NCBI RefSeq assembly: GCF_021650975.2
Contig: NZ_CP091285.1
Span: 62,001-126,000, forward strand
Direction of reading: 5' to 3'
Length of the DNA stretch: 64,000 bases
Source of the DNA: Flavobacterium jumunjinense
GTDB lineage: Bacteria; Bacteroidota; Bacteroidia; Flavobacteriales; Flavobacteriaceae
The position numbers and the translations under genes were made by a program. The notes beneath the pieces were generated by a model. The model did no database searches, was not told the origin of the DNA, and saw only the letters and a program-made list of their open reading frames with translations. This document shows positions 9,618 through 17,659 of this stretch, piece after piece (position 1 is the stretch's first letter; each line of letters begins with the position of its first letter).

Positions 9618-10694
9618 CTAATGTTCTCCATAACCAACATCGTCCATTTTGCCTTTAAAGACTTTATATTGAATTACAAAATAGACAATTACTAATACTA
9701 TTGCAATACTAAACCAATATACACCAACGGAAAGTCCGTAATCATCTGCTGCGGCATTATAAAGTGTCAATGATGGGTTTACATTATTCGTAGAACGTAA
9801 TAAGTTAGGAAACATCGAAGCAACAGTAGAGGCTAATCCACCCACTAGAAACAAAGTTGAAAATAAAAATCCGTGTCCATCTTTTTTAAAAGTTTTTACT
9901 TTGAATAAGCCCAATAGTCCAATTAACATAATTATTGGTAAGACCCAAAGGAATGGATATTTAATAAAATTATGAAACGGATGTGGTTCTATACTATGCC
10001 AAACGAATAAAGATACGATGACTAATGCTAAAAGCGCAAAGTTGAGTTTAAAAATAACATCTTTCAATTTGGTATTAATGTTGGCTTTTGTTTTAAAAAT
10101 AATCCAGTTGGCTCCATGTATAGTTAGCGCCACGACACTTATAATCCCTAATAGTAAGGTAAACCAATCGATAATTCCTAAATGATTGGCTTGCGGACTA
10201 AACGTAGGATTCCATAAAGGCAAAAAGAAATAATGTGCTTCTACCGTTGAAACTCCGTTTTCAACCATTCCTAAATTGACTCCTCTCACTACATTTCCTA
10301 AAGCAACTCCGAAAAACAAGGCTAATAATAAACTAGCTATCCCAAAGGCTTTGTCCCAAATTACTTCCCACATTGGGTGATGAATTTGCCCTCTTAGTTC
10401 TAATCCTATTGCTCTAAAGATAAGCAACCATAAAATCATGATTAATGGCAAATAGAATCCACTAAAAGAAGATGCATACAAAGTAGGAAATGCGAAAAAC
10501 AATAATCCTCCTGTAGCAATAAGCCATACCTCGTTAGCATCCCAAAAAGGACCAATTGCATTCGTTATTGCTTTTTTATCTTTTTCTGTTTTACCAAAAA
10601 ACAAGTGTACAATTCCTGCTCCAAAATCGTAACCATCTAATACAATATAAGTGGCTAACATAATAATTAAAACGATATACCAAAAAAATTCCAT
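9618..10694 (-). CDS. cydB: Cytochrome bd ubiquinol oxidase subunit II (358 aa)
   Basis: CydB partners CydA in the high-affinity quinol:O2 oxidoreductase of the inner membrane. The start MEFFWYIVLIIMLATYIVLDGYDFGAG carries the family's LDGFDxG signature (YDFGAG near residue 22-28). Next come FWDANEVWLIATGG and about eight hydrophobic helices. Length is typical. It starts 3 bp after cydA ends and is clearly co-transcribed with it from the operator region at 12073-12092. Confidence 0.96.
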   Translation of the reverse strand: MEFFWYIVLIIMLATYIVLDGYDFGAGIVHLFFGKTEKDKKAITNAIGPFWDANEVWLIATGGLLFFAFPTLYASSFSGFYLPLIMILWLLIFRAIGLELRGQIHHPMWEVIWDKAFGIASLLLALFFGVALGNVVRGVNLGMVENGVSTVEAHYFFLPLWNPTFSPQANHLGIIDWFTLLLGIISVVALTIHGANWIIFKTKANINTKLKDVIFKLNFALLALVIVSLFVWHSIEPHPFHNFIKYPFLWVLPIIMLIGLLGLFKVKTFKKDGHGFLFSTLFLVGGLASTVASMFPNLLRSTNNVNPSLTLYNAAADDYGLSVGVYWFSIAIVLVIVYFVIQYKVFKGKMDDVGYGEH

Positions 10695-10697
10695 AGT

Positions 10698-12029
10698 TTA
10701 ATGCGTTTGTGGTTGTGGTCCTTTACGAATAATTTTACCTACTAATAACAGGAATAATAGTCCTAACAAAAGATATAAGCCAATAAAACCAAGTAGCGTA
10801 AATAATGTATTCCCAGAAGAAACTGTAGGTGATGCTCCTTCTGATGTGCGTAACAAATTATACACCAGCCAAGGTTGTCTTCCTAACTCCGCAGTATACC
10901 AACCTGTCGTATTGGCAATATATGGAAAAGGTATCATAAAGACTAAAGCCCACAAAACCCATTGTGTAGTGTAGAGTTTTTTACGAATTAATTGAAATAC
11001 TGCAAATGCCATTAATCCGATAAATATAGTTCCTAATCCGACCATAATATGATAGGCATAATACAACCCTGAAATATTTGTTGGATGTACTTCTTCTGGA
11101 TACTCTTCTAAACCTTTCACTTCTTGTTCCCAATTACCATAGGTTAGGAAACTTAGAATATTAGGCACCGCAATTTTATTGTCGAGTTTTTTATTTTTAA
11201 CATCGGGTTGCCCGATTAAAACGATTTCTGACCCTCCCTCTTCGGTATGAAAAATCCCTTCCATTGCCGCAAAAGTAACTGGTTGATATTTAACTACGTT
11301 TTTAGCTAATAAGTCTCCCGTTGGCATTGCTACTATTAACGAAGCTATGAATCCGAAAACAACTCCCGTTTTAACAAATAGTTTTCCAAACGCTACATTC
11401 TTTTTATTTAAAATATAGAACGCTCCAATTCCTGCTACTACAAAGGAGCTAGTCACTAAGGAAGCGGCTTGATTATGTAGATAGGAAGGCCAAAGCCAAG
11501 GATTAGTGAACAAGGCACTGAAATTGTTTAGTACAAATTTTCCATTGGCTAAAATTTCATAGCCTACAGGATTTTGCATCCAAGAATGTGTAGCAATAAT
11601 TAGAAAACCACTTGCCCAAGAGCCTAAGAAAACTAAAAAACCTGTGAGAAAGTGCATTTTTTGCCCGAGTAGTTTTTCGCCAAACAAGAACAAACCTAAA
11701 AAAGACGATTCTAAGAAAAAGGAAAACATGCCTTCCATGGCTAAAGTTTGACCAATAATACCTCCTGTTAATTCTGAGAATTTTGCCCAATTGGTTCCGA
11801 ACTGGAATTCCATTGGAATCCCGGTAACGACTCCCATTGCAAAATTGAGTGCAAAAATGCGCATCCAGAATTTAGCCGCATCATTATAGTGTTCTAATTG
11901 TGTTTTGATAAATTTCCACTTAAAATAGACTATCATTAAAGATAATCCCATGGTTAATTGTGGAAATAAGTAATGAAACGTGATAGTAAATGCAAATTGC
12001 ATTCTATCGTAGAATAACATTTCTTCCAT
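10698..12029 (-). CDS. cydA: Cytochrome bd ubiquinol oxidase subunit I (443 aa)
   Basis: CydA carries the quinol site and the three hemes of bd oxidase. Visible signatures are FHYLFPQLTMGLSLM (axial His about residue 19), FQFGTNWAKFSELTGGIIGQTLAMEGMFSFFLES, and the GRQPW box near the C-terminus that defines the quinol-oxidase class. Nine or so membrane helices are predicted. At 443 aa it is of short Q-loop type. First gene of the cydAB operon, with a palindromic operator about 45-65 bp upstream of its ATG. Confidence 0.97.
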   Translation of the reverse strand: MEEMLFYDRMQFAFTITFHYLFPQLTMGLSLMIVYFKWKFIKTQLEHYNDAAKFWMRIFALNFAMGVVTGIPMEFQFGTNWAKFSELTGGIIGQTLAMEGMFSFFLESSFLGLFLFGEKLLGQKMHFLTGFLVFLGSWASGFLIIATHSWMQNPVGYEILANGKFVLNNFSALFTNPWLWPSYLHNQAASLVTSSFVVAGIGAFYILNKKNVAFGKLFVKTGVVFGFIASLIVAMPTGDLLAKNVVKYQPVTFAAMEGIFHTEEGGSEIVLIGQPDVKNKKLDNKIAVPNILSFLTYGNWEQEVKGLEEYPEEVHPTNISGLYYAYHIMVGLGTIFIGLMAFAVFQLIRKKLYTTQWVLWALVFMIPFPYIANTTGWYTAELGRQPWLVYNLLRTSEGASPTVSSGNTLFTLLGFIGLYLLLGLLFLLLVGKIIRKGPQPQTH

Positions 12030-12072
12030 TGTAGTTGTATTTCTACAAATTTACGGAACAATGACTAGAATG

Positions 12073-12092
12073 TAGGTAACATTCGTTACCTA
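12073..12092. promoter_or_regulatory. Palindromic operator upstream of cydAB
   Basis: A perfect 8+4+8 palindrome, TAGGTAAC-ATTC-GTTACCTA, lies 44-63 bp upstream of the cydA start. The same core GTAACnnnnGTTAC occurs at 13640-13653 before the cytochrome c gene. Spacing and symmetry fit a Crp/Fnr-family dimer site, so oxygen or NO control is inferred. Confidence 0.65.
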
Positions 12093-12100
12093 TTTTTCAA

Positions 12101-12130
12101 AAAAAATCCATCAAATTTTGATGGATTTTT
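12101..12130 (-). terminator. Terminator between small Cys-rich gene and cydAB
   Basis: Stem ATCCATCAAA/TTTGATGGAT (12106-12126) has A/T runs on both sides, so it can end transcription on the minus strand after the gene at 12149. It separates the upstream three-gene unit from cydAB. Confidence 0.85.
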
Positions 12131-12148
12131 TTTATTATAAAATAATTA

Positions 12149-12355
12149 TTAGTCTTCTTTTTTTGCTTCTGCTTTCGCTTTTTTAGAACAACATGATCCT
12201 TTCGCTTCTGTTCCACAAGATTTTTTTTCTTCTTTAGAACATTCTGCTTTTTTCTCTGTTTTTGCTTTTTCTTTTTTAGATGCCTTTTTCTCTTGAGCAC
12301 TCACTCCTACAGAAAACAACAATGACAACGCAACGATTGATACAATTTTCTTCAT
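12149..12355 (-). CDS. Small secreted Lys/Cys-rich protein (68 aa)
   Basis: A signal peptide (MKKIVSIVALSLLFSVGVSA) is followed by a 48-residue Lys/Glu/Ala-rich tail with five Cys (AECSKEEKKSCGTEAKGSCCSKK). Low-complexity mature sequences of this kind with paired Cys may bind metals or heme. It lies last in a row of minus-strand genes after the DUF6132 gene and before a terminator. A different-frame ORF at 12097-12300 is a shadow of the repetitive AAG-rich composition. Confidence 0.7.
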   Translation of the reverse strand: MKKIVSIVALSLLFSVGVSAQEKKASKKEKAKTEKKAECSKEEKKSCGTEAKGSCCSKKAKAEAKKED

Positions 12356-12409
12356 AATAATTTTATATTAAAGTGTCTATTTTTTATTGTTTCTCAAATA
12401 TACAGAAAT

Positions 12410-12601
12410 TTATTTAGTTTTTTTTACAAAAATATTAAATAGTAAACCACCCATTAATCCTCCATACAAAGTACTATTTATCGGTTTTGAAGTAATAGCG
12501 CATGTTCCAGAAAGGCAACCTACAAAATAATAGTATAAATATCCTGCAATTAGTCCTACTATTATTCCAATTCCTGTGATGATGTATCCTTTTTTTGTCA
12601 T
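12410..12601 (-). CDS. DUF6132 family small membrane protein (63 aa)
   Basis: Two hydrophobic segments (about 7-27 and 44-58) flank a conserved loop CLSGTCAITSKPINSTLYGGLMGG, split around residues 29-53, which is the DUF6132 pattern. The conserved Cys pair CLSGTC suggests a redox or metal role, but none is established here. Its ATG overlaps the preceding TAA by one base, indicating coupling to the cytochrome gene. Confidence 0.8.
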   Translation of the reverse strand: MTKKGYIITGIGIIVGLIAGYLYYYFVGCLSGTCAITSKPINSTLYGGLMGGLLFNIFVKKTK

Positions 12602-13581
12602 TATTTTTTATTATCAAAAGTTATGCTCCAGATTCCTCTTACTTCATTTTCTCCGTAACCAATTGCTAAATCTTTTGGATATAATTTTAAGGTTTTAACT
12701 CTAATTTCTGCTTTAATGTTTTCTGATTTTCCGTGGCATTCCAAACACATTGTATTGGTTGGAATAGGATAATAAAATTGTATTTTCTCTCCTTTATCAA
12801 TTACAACGGGTTTTGGTTCTATTTTAGCTGCTAAGTCTTTTTTAAATTGTTCTATATAAACCAATTCTTCTGTATTTGCTTTGTTGTTTGGGTTTCTATT
12901 TTTGTCTGACACTCGTTTTATAATTGCATTATATTTAACCGACATACTATCTGTTAAAGGCATTGCTTGAATATTACAAAAGACTAAAGCTTCTAATGTT
13001 CCCTTCTTTTGAATGGCTCCCATTAAGTTTTGACCTAATATTTTTTTTGTTGCAAGTGCATACTCTAATCCTATTTCATCATAAGATTTTTGTTTTTCAA
13101 CTACAATGACTTTTTTCCCTGTTTGTGTCCAATCATCGTTTCCGTGTCCTTGCCAATGTTCTTTGAACCAAGTAGGCTCTTCGATTTGGTAATCAAACAT
13201 AAAATCAGCAATTTTAGCCACTGTATTTTCAGGAAAAGCTTGTTTAGGCATTACCCCAAATTTTTTAACAGCACCATGCATTTTAGCAATTTCATTTGTT
13301 GGGTTTTCTACAAAATTTGAAATGGCTTTTACAAAATCTTTTTTCGAATTATAATCCATCAAATATCTAGACTTTACAGCAATCATTGGTGGAGCAATTC
13401 TACCTTCATTTTCTTTGGTACTTGGACTATGGCATAGATAACAATGCGTTTCCATTAAATCTTTTGCTTCCTGAGGACTATATGCTTCGCTTAATGAAGT
13501 TATTTCTTCATATGGAACATTCTTTTTTTGACAGCTTATAAAGAACAATAAAGCAAACAGACCTATACTATATTTATTCAT
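12601..13581 (-). CDS. Cytochrome c / DUF3365 heme lipoprotein (326 aa)
   Basis: The signal peptide ends in FFISC (lipobox Cys about 17). A monoheme cytochrome c-like domain follows with CYLCH at residues 47-51 and a distal Met in KKFGVMPKQAFP. The second half resembles the DUF3365/Tll0287-like heme-binding domain and ends with CLECH at 279-283. It is predicted to be a membrane-tethered periplasmic electron carrier or sensor. First gene of a unit with DUF6132 and probably the small Cys-rich gene. An operator identical in core to that of cydAB lies about 60 bp upstream. Confidence 0.82.
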   Translation of the reverse strand: MNKYSIGLFALLFFISCQKKNVPYEEITSLSEAYSPQEAKDLMETHCYLCHSPSTKENEGRIAPPMIAVKSRYLMDYNSKKDFVKAISNFVENPTNEIAKMHGAVKKFGVMPKQAFPENTVAKIADFMFDYQIEEPTWFKEHWQGHGNDDWTQTGKKVIVVEKQKSYDEIGLEYALATKKILGQNLMGAIQKKGTLEALVFCNIQAMPLTDSMSVKYNAIIKRVSDKNRNPNNKANTEELVYIEQFKKDLAAKIEPKPVVIDKGEKIQFYYPIPTNTMCLECHGKSENIKAEIRVKTLKLYPKDLAIGYGENEVRGIWSITFDNKK

Positions 13582-13639
13582 AATATAATTGATTTAATAA
13601 CTATTTAAACAAAGTTATGATTGTTTAAATGACTTATTA

Positions 13640-13653
13640 GTAACTCAAGTTAC
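13640..13653. promoter_or_regulatory. Palindromic operator upstream of cytochrome c gene
   Basis: GTAAC-TCAA-GTTAC, a perfect 5+4+5 palindrome 59-72 bp upstream of the ATG at 13581, shares its core and spacing with the cydAB site. No third match was noticed in the window. Confidence 0.65.
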
Positions 13654-13757
13654 ATTAAAATAAATAGTTTACGCTTTAAACTATCTAAAAAAATTTCGAT
13701 AACTCCATAAGGGTGGATGTGAAATCGGTTTACTTTACTTCACTTCATTTAATTTTT

Positions 13758-13860
13758 TGTAGGTGTTCAGCGACACGAGCTAAAGGCGAACAGACGAAGT
13801 ATTCTAATTCATTACTTCGTCTGTTCGCTTTGCTCGAGTGTTAGCTCTTGGAGCCCTACA
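13758..13860. repeat. 103-bp imperfect hairpin
   Basis: The centre is a perfect 16-bp inverted repeat (13786-13801 GCGAACAGACGAAGTA and 13813-13828). Imperfect pairing continues outward through CGAGC/GCTCG to TGTAGG (13758-13763) and CCTACA (13855-13860). It lies at the distal end of the cassette region. It could be a terminal structure of the array, a REP-like element or a terminator. Confidence 0.7.
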
Positions 13861-13861
13861 C

Positions 13862-13935
13862 CCTAAGGAGTGATGATGAATGCCTATAAAAAACAATAAG
13901 AACTAATGAATAAACCTTAGTTGTTGTGTGCTGTA
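13862..13935 (+). other. Degenerate attC-like site after the last cassette
   Basis: It ends with GTTGTGTGCTGTA (13923-13935), the mate of the inverted repeat at 15063-15075 on the other side of the ZipA-like gene. An inner stem CTAAGG/CCTTAG (13863-13868 and 13915-13920) is present. No clear AAC-side core is visible on the left, consistent with the end of an array. Confidence 0.45.
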
Positions 13936-13952
13936 GATCTTTTATTGTTTCA

Positions 13953-15041
13953 TTAAAACATTATAAGTGCTTTATCAGAACCTGCTTGTAGACCTTTCTG
14001 TTCCATTCGTTTGAGAAACTCTAATAATTCTTGTTTTTCCTTTTCTTCATTAAATGGCTTCATATTTTGATCAAGGATTTGTCCACCCAATCGATTTTGG
14101 CAATATTTAACAGAGTTCAACATAATATCAAAAATATTTTTAGGGTCTGCACTCCTTGGTATTGAAAATCCAAAAACTAAGTTTTGTGGGTTCATATTCC
14201 CATCCTTTATTTCTTCGGGGAAAAAATAACCTGGCTCAGTCGTTGTCCAAACACTGAAATGTTGGTCATGTCCATAATCTTTGTCGTTTCTCCAATGAAA
14301 CAAATCTCCATCTCCCCATTTCAAGCCTACACTTTGTAAGGCATCCCACATTTCTAATCCTTTGAATTGTTTGTCAGCTTGCAAAACTATAATAGCGTCA
14401 AGATTGAATTCCTGATTTAATTGTACAAGTTTTTTTGCTTTAGAAATAGCTGATTCAATTGTTTCAGTTTGCTCAATTCTTAATTTAGTTGGATACTTTT
14501 TAATTCTCTTTTCTAATTCATCAATATAACGTTTTAGTTTTTGTGTTTCATATTTGGGGTTTTCTTCATTAAATACATCTTTGATGTCTACTGCAATTTG
14601 AAGTTTACTGAAAACATAGGGACTTTCACCTGCATTTGCATAAGCCCATCCATTTTCATCTTTTGAAAAACCATAAATAGTTGATGAGTATTTACTTCTC
14701 CAATCATAGTCAAACATCTTATTGAAATCTTCTTTCTTAAACAAAGCACCATCTGTTGAAATTAAATTGATTACCCACTCTCTTTCAGGGTCTGCCTTGT
14801 ATTCTATATCCTCTATTTCCCTAACTATGTCAGGAAATGAAAGTTTATTAGTATCCAAAATATAAGAGGCATCTTCTGAGGGATTTTCGAGGTTTAAATT
14901 CTTAACTCTGTCATTACTTTGTGATTGTGTCGAAATAAAATAATTATCCAACGCTGATTTTGGCTTCTGTCTGAAAATAAAGTAGGCAGTAACGGATAAT
15001 GCCAACAATCCTAAAATAATGTATATCGTCATTCTATTCAT
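13953..15041 (-). CDS. Membrane-anchored protein with ZipA C-terminal FtsZ-binding-like domain (362 aa)
   Basis: An N-terminal transmembrane helix (MTIYIILGLLALSVTAYFIF) is followed by a linker and a domain matching ZipA_C. LDAIIVLQADKQFKG aligns with the first strand, then ALQSVGLKWGDGDLFHW, FSVWTTTEPGYFFPEE, LVFGFSIPRSADP, FDIMLNSVKYCQNRLGG and QILDQNMKPFN follow in the family's order. In gammaproteobacteria this domain binds the FtsZ tail at the division site. Classical zipA is restricted to that class, so a role in division here is only inferred. Start at 15041 or 15032; the frame runs to 15074. It sits in a unit bounded by matched inverted repeats and is probably mobile cargo. Confidence 0.72.
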   Translation of the reverse strand: MNRMTIYIILGLLALSVTAYFIFRQKPKSALDNYFISTQSQSNDRVKNLNLENPSEDASYILDTNKLSFPDIVREIEDIEYKADPEREWVINLISTDGALFKKEDFNKMFDYDWRSKYSSTIYGFSKDENGWAYANAGESPYVFSKLQIAVDIKDVFNEENPKYETQKLKRYIDELEKRIKKYPTKLRIEQTETIESAISKAKKLVQLNQEFNLDAIIVLQADKQFKGLEMWDALQSVGLKWGDGDLFHWRNDKDYGHDQHFSVWTTTEPGYFFPEEIKDGNMNPQNLVFGFSIPRSADPKNIFDIMLNSVKYCQNRLGGQILDQNMKPFNEEKEKQELLEFLKRMEQKGLQAGSDKALIMF

Positions 15042-15062
15042 TTCTTGTAAGATGTCAAATTG

Positions 15063-15207
15063 TATAGTACACAACGTTCTGGTACTACAGCGGGTTTGGG
15101 ACTAAATTAATCCCTATTTTCGGATTTGCCAAATCTTTCAAACACAAAACAACTTCAAATTAAGCCTAAAAACCCAAATCCAGCAAAACCGCTGTTATCG
15201 GCCGTTT
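15063..15207 (+). other. attC-like hairpin between cassettes
   Basis: The site runs from TATAGTACACAAC (15063-15075, mate of 13923-13935) to GTTATCGGCCGTTTA (15194-15208, mate of 15614-15627). Its inner arms CAGCGGGTTT (15088-15097) and AAAACCGCTG (15185-15194) pair at 9 of 10 positions. The AAC and GTT triplets at the borders and the 120-bp length fit an integron attC site. It shares AACGTTCTG with the 19361 site. Confidence 0.6.
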
Positions 15208-15328
15208 AGGCTTAATTCCAAGTTCCTATTAATTTCAAATTCCTCTTTTTTTAAGCAAAGATAAACGTCAACTAAAATTCGGATGGTTTCACTCAAAATT
15301 ATTTGGTTCAAATATCTTTAACAGAAAT

Positions 15329-15598
15329 TTACATTATAATATTTGACGTCAAAATTGTAACTATTGAACTTAGAGCAGTGCATAAAACGAATAAAAAACA
15401 GTCGATTTTTCTAAAATTTTTAAAGCGTGTTATAAAAGCGATGATCATTGTTATAATTATTGATATAGCAAAATAAAGCAGGATTTCTAATCCTCCACCG
15501 AGAGCACTTGGAGTATTTTTGGTTTAACTATGTACATCCCAAACAAGATAATTAATTAATAAAACAAATATTATCATAAAGGTTCTTAGCAAACTCAT
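15329..15598 (-). pseudogene. Small membrane protein ORF interrupted by an in-frame TAA
   Basis: Reading from the ATG at 15598, the frame gives a hydrophobic N-terminus (MSLLRTFMIIFVLLINYLVW), then a single TAA at 15524-15526. The same frame then continues with LEILLYFAISIIITMIIAF, a basic loop, and CFLFVLCTALSSIVTIL, ending at TAA 15329. It therefore looks like a three-helix, 89-codon membrane protein with one nonsense mutation. It is the only coding potential in the 400 bp between inverted repeats 15194-15208 and 15614-15627, so it is probably the cargo of one cassette. Confidence 0.6.
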
Positions 15599-15613
15599 TT
15601 ATCTCGTGTTAGT

Positions 15614-15758
15614 TAATGGCCGCCAACAATTTACATATGGTTTGTGGCGGTTTCGAAGCACTTACCTGTCCCCGCGAAGCCAAATTTTGCTGCAAAGCAA
15701 AAACCTTACTGACAAACGTTCTCCCGCCATAAGCTATATGCATCGTTGTGCGTAGGCT
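15614..15758 (+). other. attC-like hairpin between cassettes
   Basis: Borders are TAATGGCCGCCAAC (15614-15627, mate of 15194-15208) and GTTGTGCGTAGGCT (15745-15758, mate of 16677-16690). Internal stems pair TGGCGG (15645-15650) with CCGCCA (15724-15729) and CATAT (15634-15638) with ATATG (15736-15740), with unpaired bases between. This layout resembles a folded attC site. Confidence 0.6.
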
Positions 15759-15776
15759 TTTATGTTTTATCTTCCA

Positions 15777-16265
15777 TCAATTTAGTGTTCTTATATAATT
15801 CAATATTTCATCCGAGGACTTAATCATTTGAACTTCTATTCTTTCGGCTAATTTGTCCAAATCGTTAAAGTCGGGATTTTCAACCAAAGTCGTTTCAAGA
15901 ATTGCATATTCAGGCATTTCATCTTTGTCCTTATTCCACTTTGTGTTTTTGGATAACTTCCAATATTTTTCTTGAATCGGTTTTGTGTTTCCAAGCAACC
16001 AAACATCAAATCTCATTTCCAAATGATTCAATACAAGTCCAAATTTTAGTTTTTTAGTTTTCAAAAAATCATTGGAATAATAGAAATACGTATAGTCCAT
16101 ATATCCGTGAAGAACTCCTGCAAATGAGTATTGGTCAGATAGTGTTTTGATAAATTCCGTTCTTAATTTCATAACGAATTTCACAAGTTCATTGTAGGCA
16201 ATTAATATATCTCCTTTTTTAAGTTGGTCTTGATAAGCAGAAACATATTTATTCAAATTTTTCAT
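15777..16265 (-). CDS. Conserved hypothetical protein, DUF7000-like (162 aa)
   Basis: A cytosolic protein starting MKNLNKYVSAYQDQLKKGDI. It contains AYNELVKFVMKLRTEFI, a YMDYTYFYY segment, KKLKFGLVLNHLEMRFDVWLLG and QEKYWKLSKNTKWN. This arrangement matches a family of about 160-aa proteins that I believe is DUF7000; its function is unknown. Its ATG overlaps the TGA of the VOC gene (ATGA), so the two form one two-gene cassette between inverted repeats 15745-15758 and 16677-16690. Confidence 0.7.
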   Translation of the reverse strand: MKNLNKYVSAYQDQLKKGDILIAYNELVKFVMKLRTEFIKTLSDQYSFAGVLHGYMDYTYFYYSNDFLKTKKLKFGLVLNHLEMRFDVWLLGNTKPIQEKYWKLSKNTKWNKDKDEMPEYAILETTLVENPDFNDLDKLAERIEVQMIKSSDEILNYIRTLN

Positions 16266-16660
16266 TTGTCCGTTTTAATTGGAGTACAAATTTCAATTAG
16301 AAATCCATTATTGTCTCTCACATATCCTACTTTCTGTCCCCAAGGCTTTTCTGTCAAAGGTTCAAATTCGGTCGCACCCATTTCAACAGCTTTTTTAAAA
16401 TCCAATTCAATATTTTCAGTCACAAATACCAATTCCACCCCAAATGGTTTTTCAGTTCTGTTAGTTGGAATAAACCCGTTTTTGAAGTTAGATTTTCCTA
16501 ATTCAATTGAAGCGAAGGCAATTGTTGTTTCTCCTGAAATCAATTCTCCGTAATCATTTTGAGGTGTAATGAACTTTCGGCTAAATCCAAACGCTTTTTC
16601 ATAGAATTCGATTGTCTCGGTTACGCTGTAAACGTAGAGTATTGTATATCCGTATTTCAT
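16262..16660 (-). CDS. VOC (glyoxalase/bleomycin-resistance fold) protein (132 aa)
   Basis: One vicinal-oxygen-chelate domain: MKYGYTILYVYSVTETIEFYEKAFGFSRKF is split over the first beta-alpha unit, then ELVFVTENIELDFKKAVEMGA, and the closing PWGQKVGYVRDNNGFLIEICTP with a terminal Glu metal-ligand position. Probably a small-molecule modifying or binding protein; substrate unknown. The start at 16660 is chosen because the frame's upstream GTG (16687) falls inside the flanking inverted repeat. First gene of a two-gene cassette. Confidence 0.82.
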   Translation of the reverse strand: MKYGYTILYVYSVTETIEFYEKAFGFSRKFITPQNDYGELISGETTIAFASIELGKSNFKNGFIPTNRTEKPFGVELVFVTENIELDFKKAVEMGATEFEPLTEKPWGQKVGYVRDNNGFLIEICTPIKTDK

Positions 16661-16676
16661 TTTCGTTTCATTTTTT

Positions 16677-16851
16677 AGCTTACGCACAACGGTTGGTGTA
16701 TGAAAAGTAGCGCTGAAAATAAGCGATAACTATTCGGATGAAACACAAGCCAAATTTTTAAATTTTACTAATTATTTTGTTTTTGGGAATTTGTCTAATT
16801 TATAAATTTGGCGACTTCCTTAAAATGCCCGAACCACTTTGTTAGCAATGA
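16677..16851 (+). other. attC-like hairpin between cassettes
   Basis: Borders are AGCTTACGCACAAC (16677-16690, mate of 15745-15758, 13 of 14 paired) and GTTAGCAATGA (16841-16851, mate of 17647-17657). The central stem has 16-bp arms (16749-16764 and 16797-16812, GCCAAATTTTTAAATT and near complement) with one mismatch. Length and border triplets fit attC. Confidence 0.6.
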
Positions 16852-16857
16852 CTCGCG

Positions 16858-17640
16858 CTATTTTTTATATACGTTGTTGGCAATAGTTTTTGGGTATTCA
16901 TTCTCAATTATTTTCATAATATTTTCAATATTCGTTATTGAAATTTGATAATAATTTATCTTATAAATTCTGAACCATAAAATTTCCGATATTAGAAATC
17001 TAAATTCTTCATCTTCCCTCAATTTTTCTGGATTAAGAGGAATATATCCTATTATTTGTTTTATTCCGTTTCCAAAATTTCGTGGATAACTGATTTTCAA
17101 AGAATCCCCTAAATATAAATCATATTTAATGTTCGGATTTCTATTCACTCTGAAATTCTTTATAAAAAAAGGACTTACATATTCGGATATATCAGGATGT
17201 ATATTATTTCCTTTAGATATTCTTGGTAGATAATTGTTATAAACTAAAGTAATTAAATTTCGCAGCGAGTCATTTTTGATTGTACTCATATCATTGCTTT
17301 TTAAATTCTCAAAAGCAGATGTGTTTGGAAAAATATATTCATCTTTGGTGGTCCAATAAAAATCCATCATTAAAGAATCACTATTGATTTCATTATCTAA
17401 AAACTTTTGAATCTTTAATTGACTTTTAAATGAATTTTTATGAATCTCAATGTCATTTTTCAAATCGATTAAATTGTCGTTTAACTCAAAATATATTTGA
17501 GAAATGATTTCTTTTTCAGTTTTTCTTTTTTCAACCTCTTTTCCCCAATTACTCAAATAAAATGCAATCAAAATACCAATAACAATTATGATAATTTCAA
17601 TCAAATATTTATAAAAATGTTTTCTTCGTAGTTTTTTCAT
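16858..17640 (-). CDS. DUF6090 family membrane-anchored protein (260 aa)
   Basis: The N-terminus KYLIEIIIIVIGILIAFYLSNW is the characteristic single membrane helix of DUF6090 proteins, which are common in marine and freshwater Bacteroidota. It is followed by a charged, mostly helical domain (EKEIISQIYFELNDNLIDLKNDIE). No function is known. It is the sole gene of a cassette bounded by GTTAGCAATGA (16841) and TTATTGCCAAC (17647). An IS1182-like element has inserted immediately upstream. Confidence 0.75.
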   Translation of the reverse strand: MKKLRRKHFYKYLIEIIIIVIGILIAFYLSNWGKEVEKRKTEKEIISQIYFELNDNLIDLKNDIEIHKNSFKSQLKIQKFLDNEINSDSLMMDFYWTTKDEYIFPNTSAFENLKSNDMSTIKNDSLRNLITLVYNNYLPRISKGNNIHPDISEYVSPFFIKNFRVNRNPNIKYDLYLGDSLKISYPRNFGNGIKQIIGYIPLNPEKLREDEEFRFLISEILWFRIYKINYYQISITNIENIMKIIENEYPKTIANNVYKK

Positions 17641-17659
17641 TTTAAATTATTGCCAACGT

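Noticed and set aside
12097..12300. Lys-rich ORF of 67 aa
   Set aside because: Frame-shifted reading of the low-complexity small Cys-rich gene; lacks a signal peptide and runs into the terminator.
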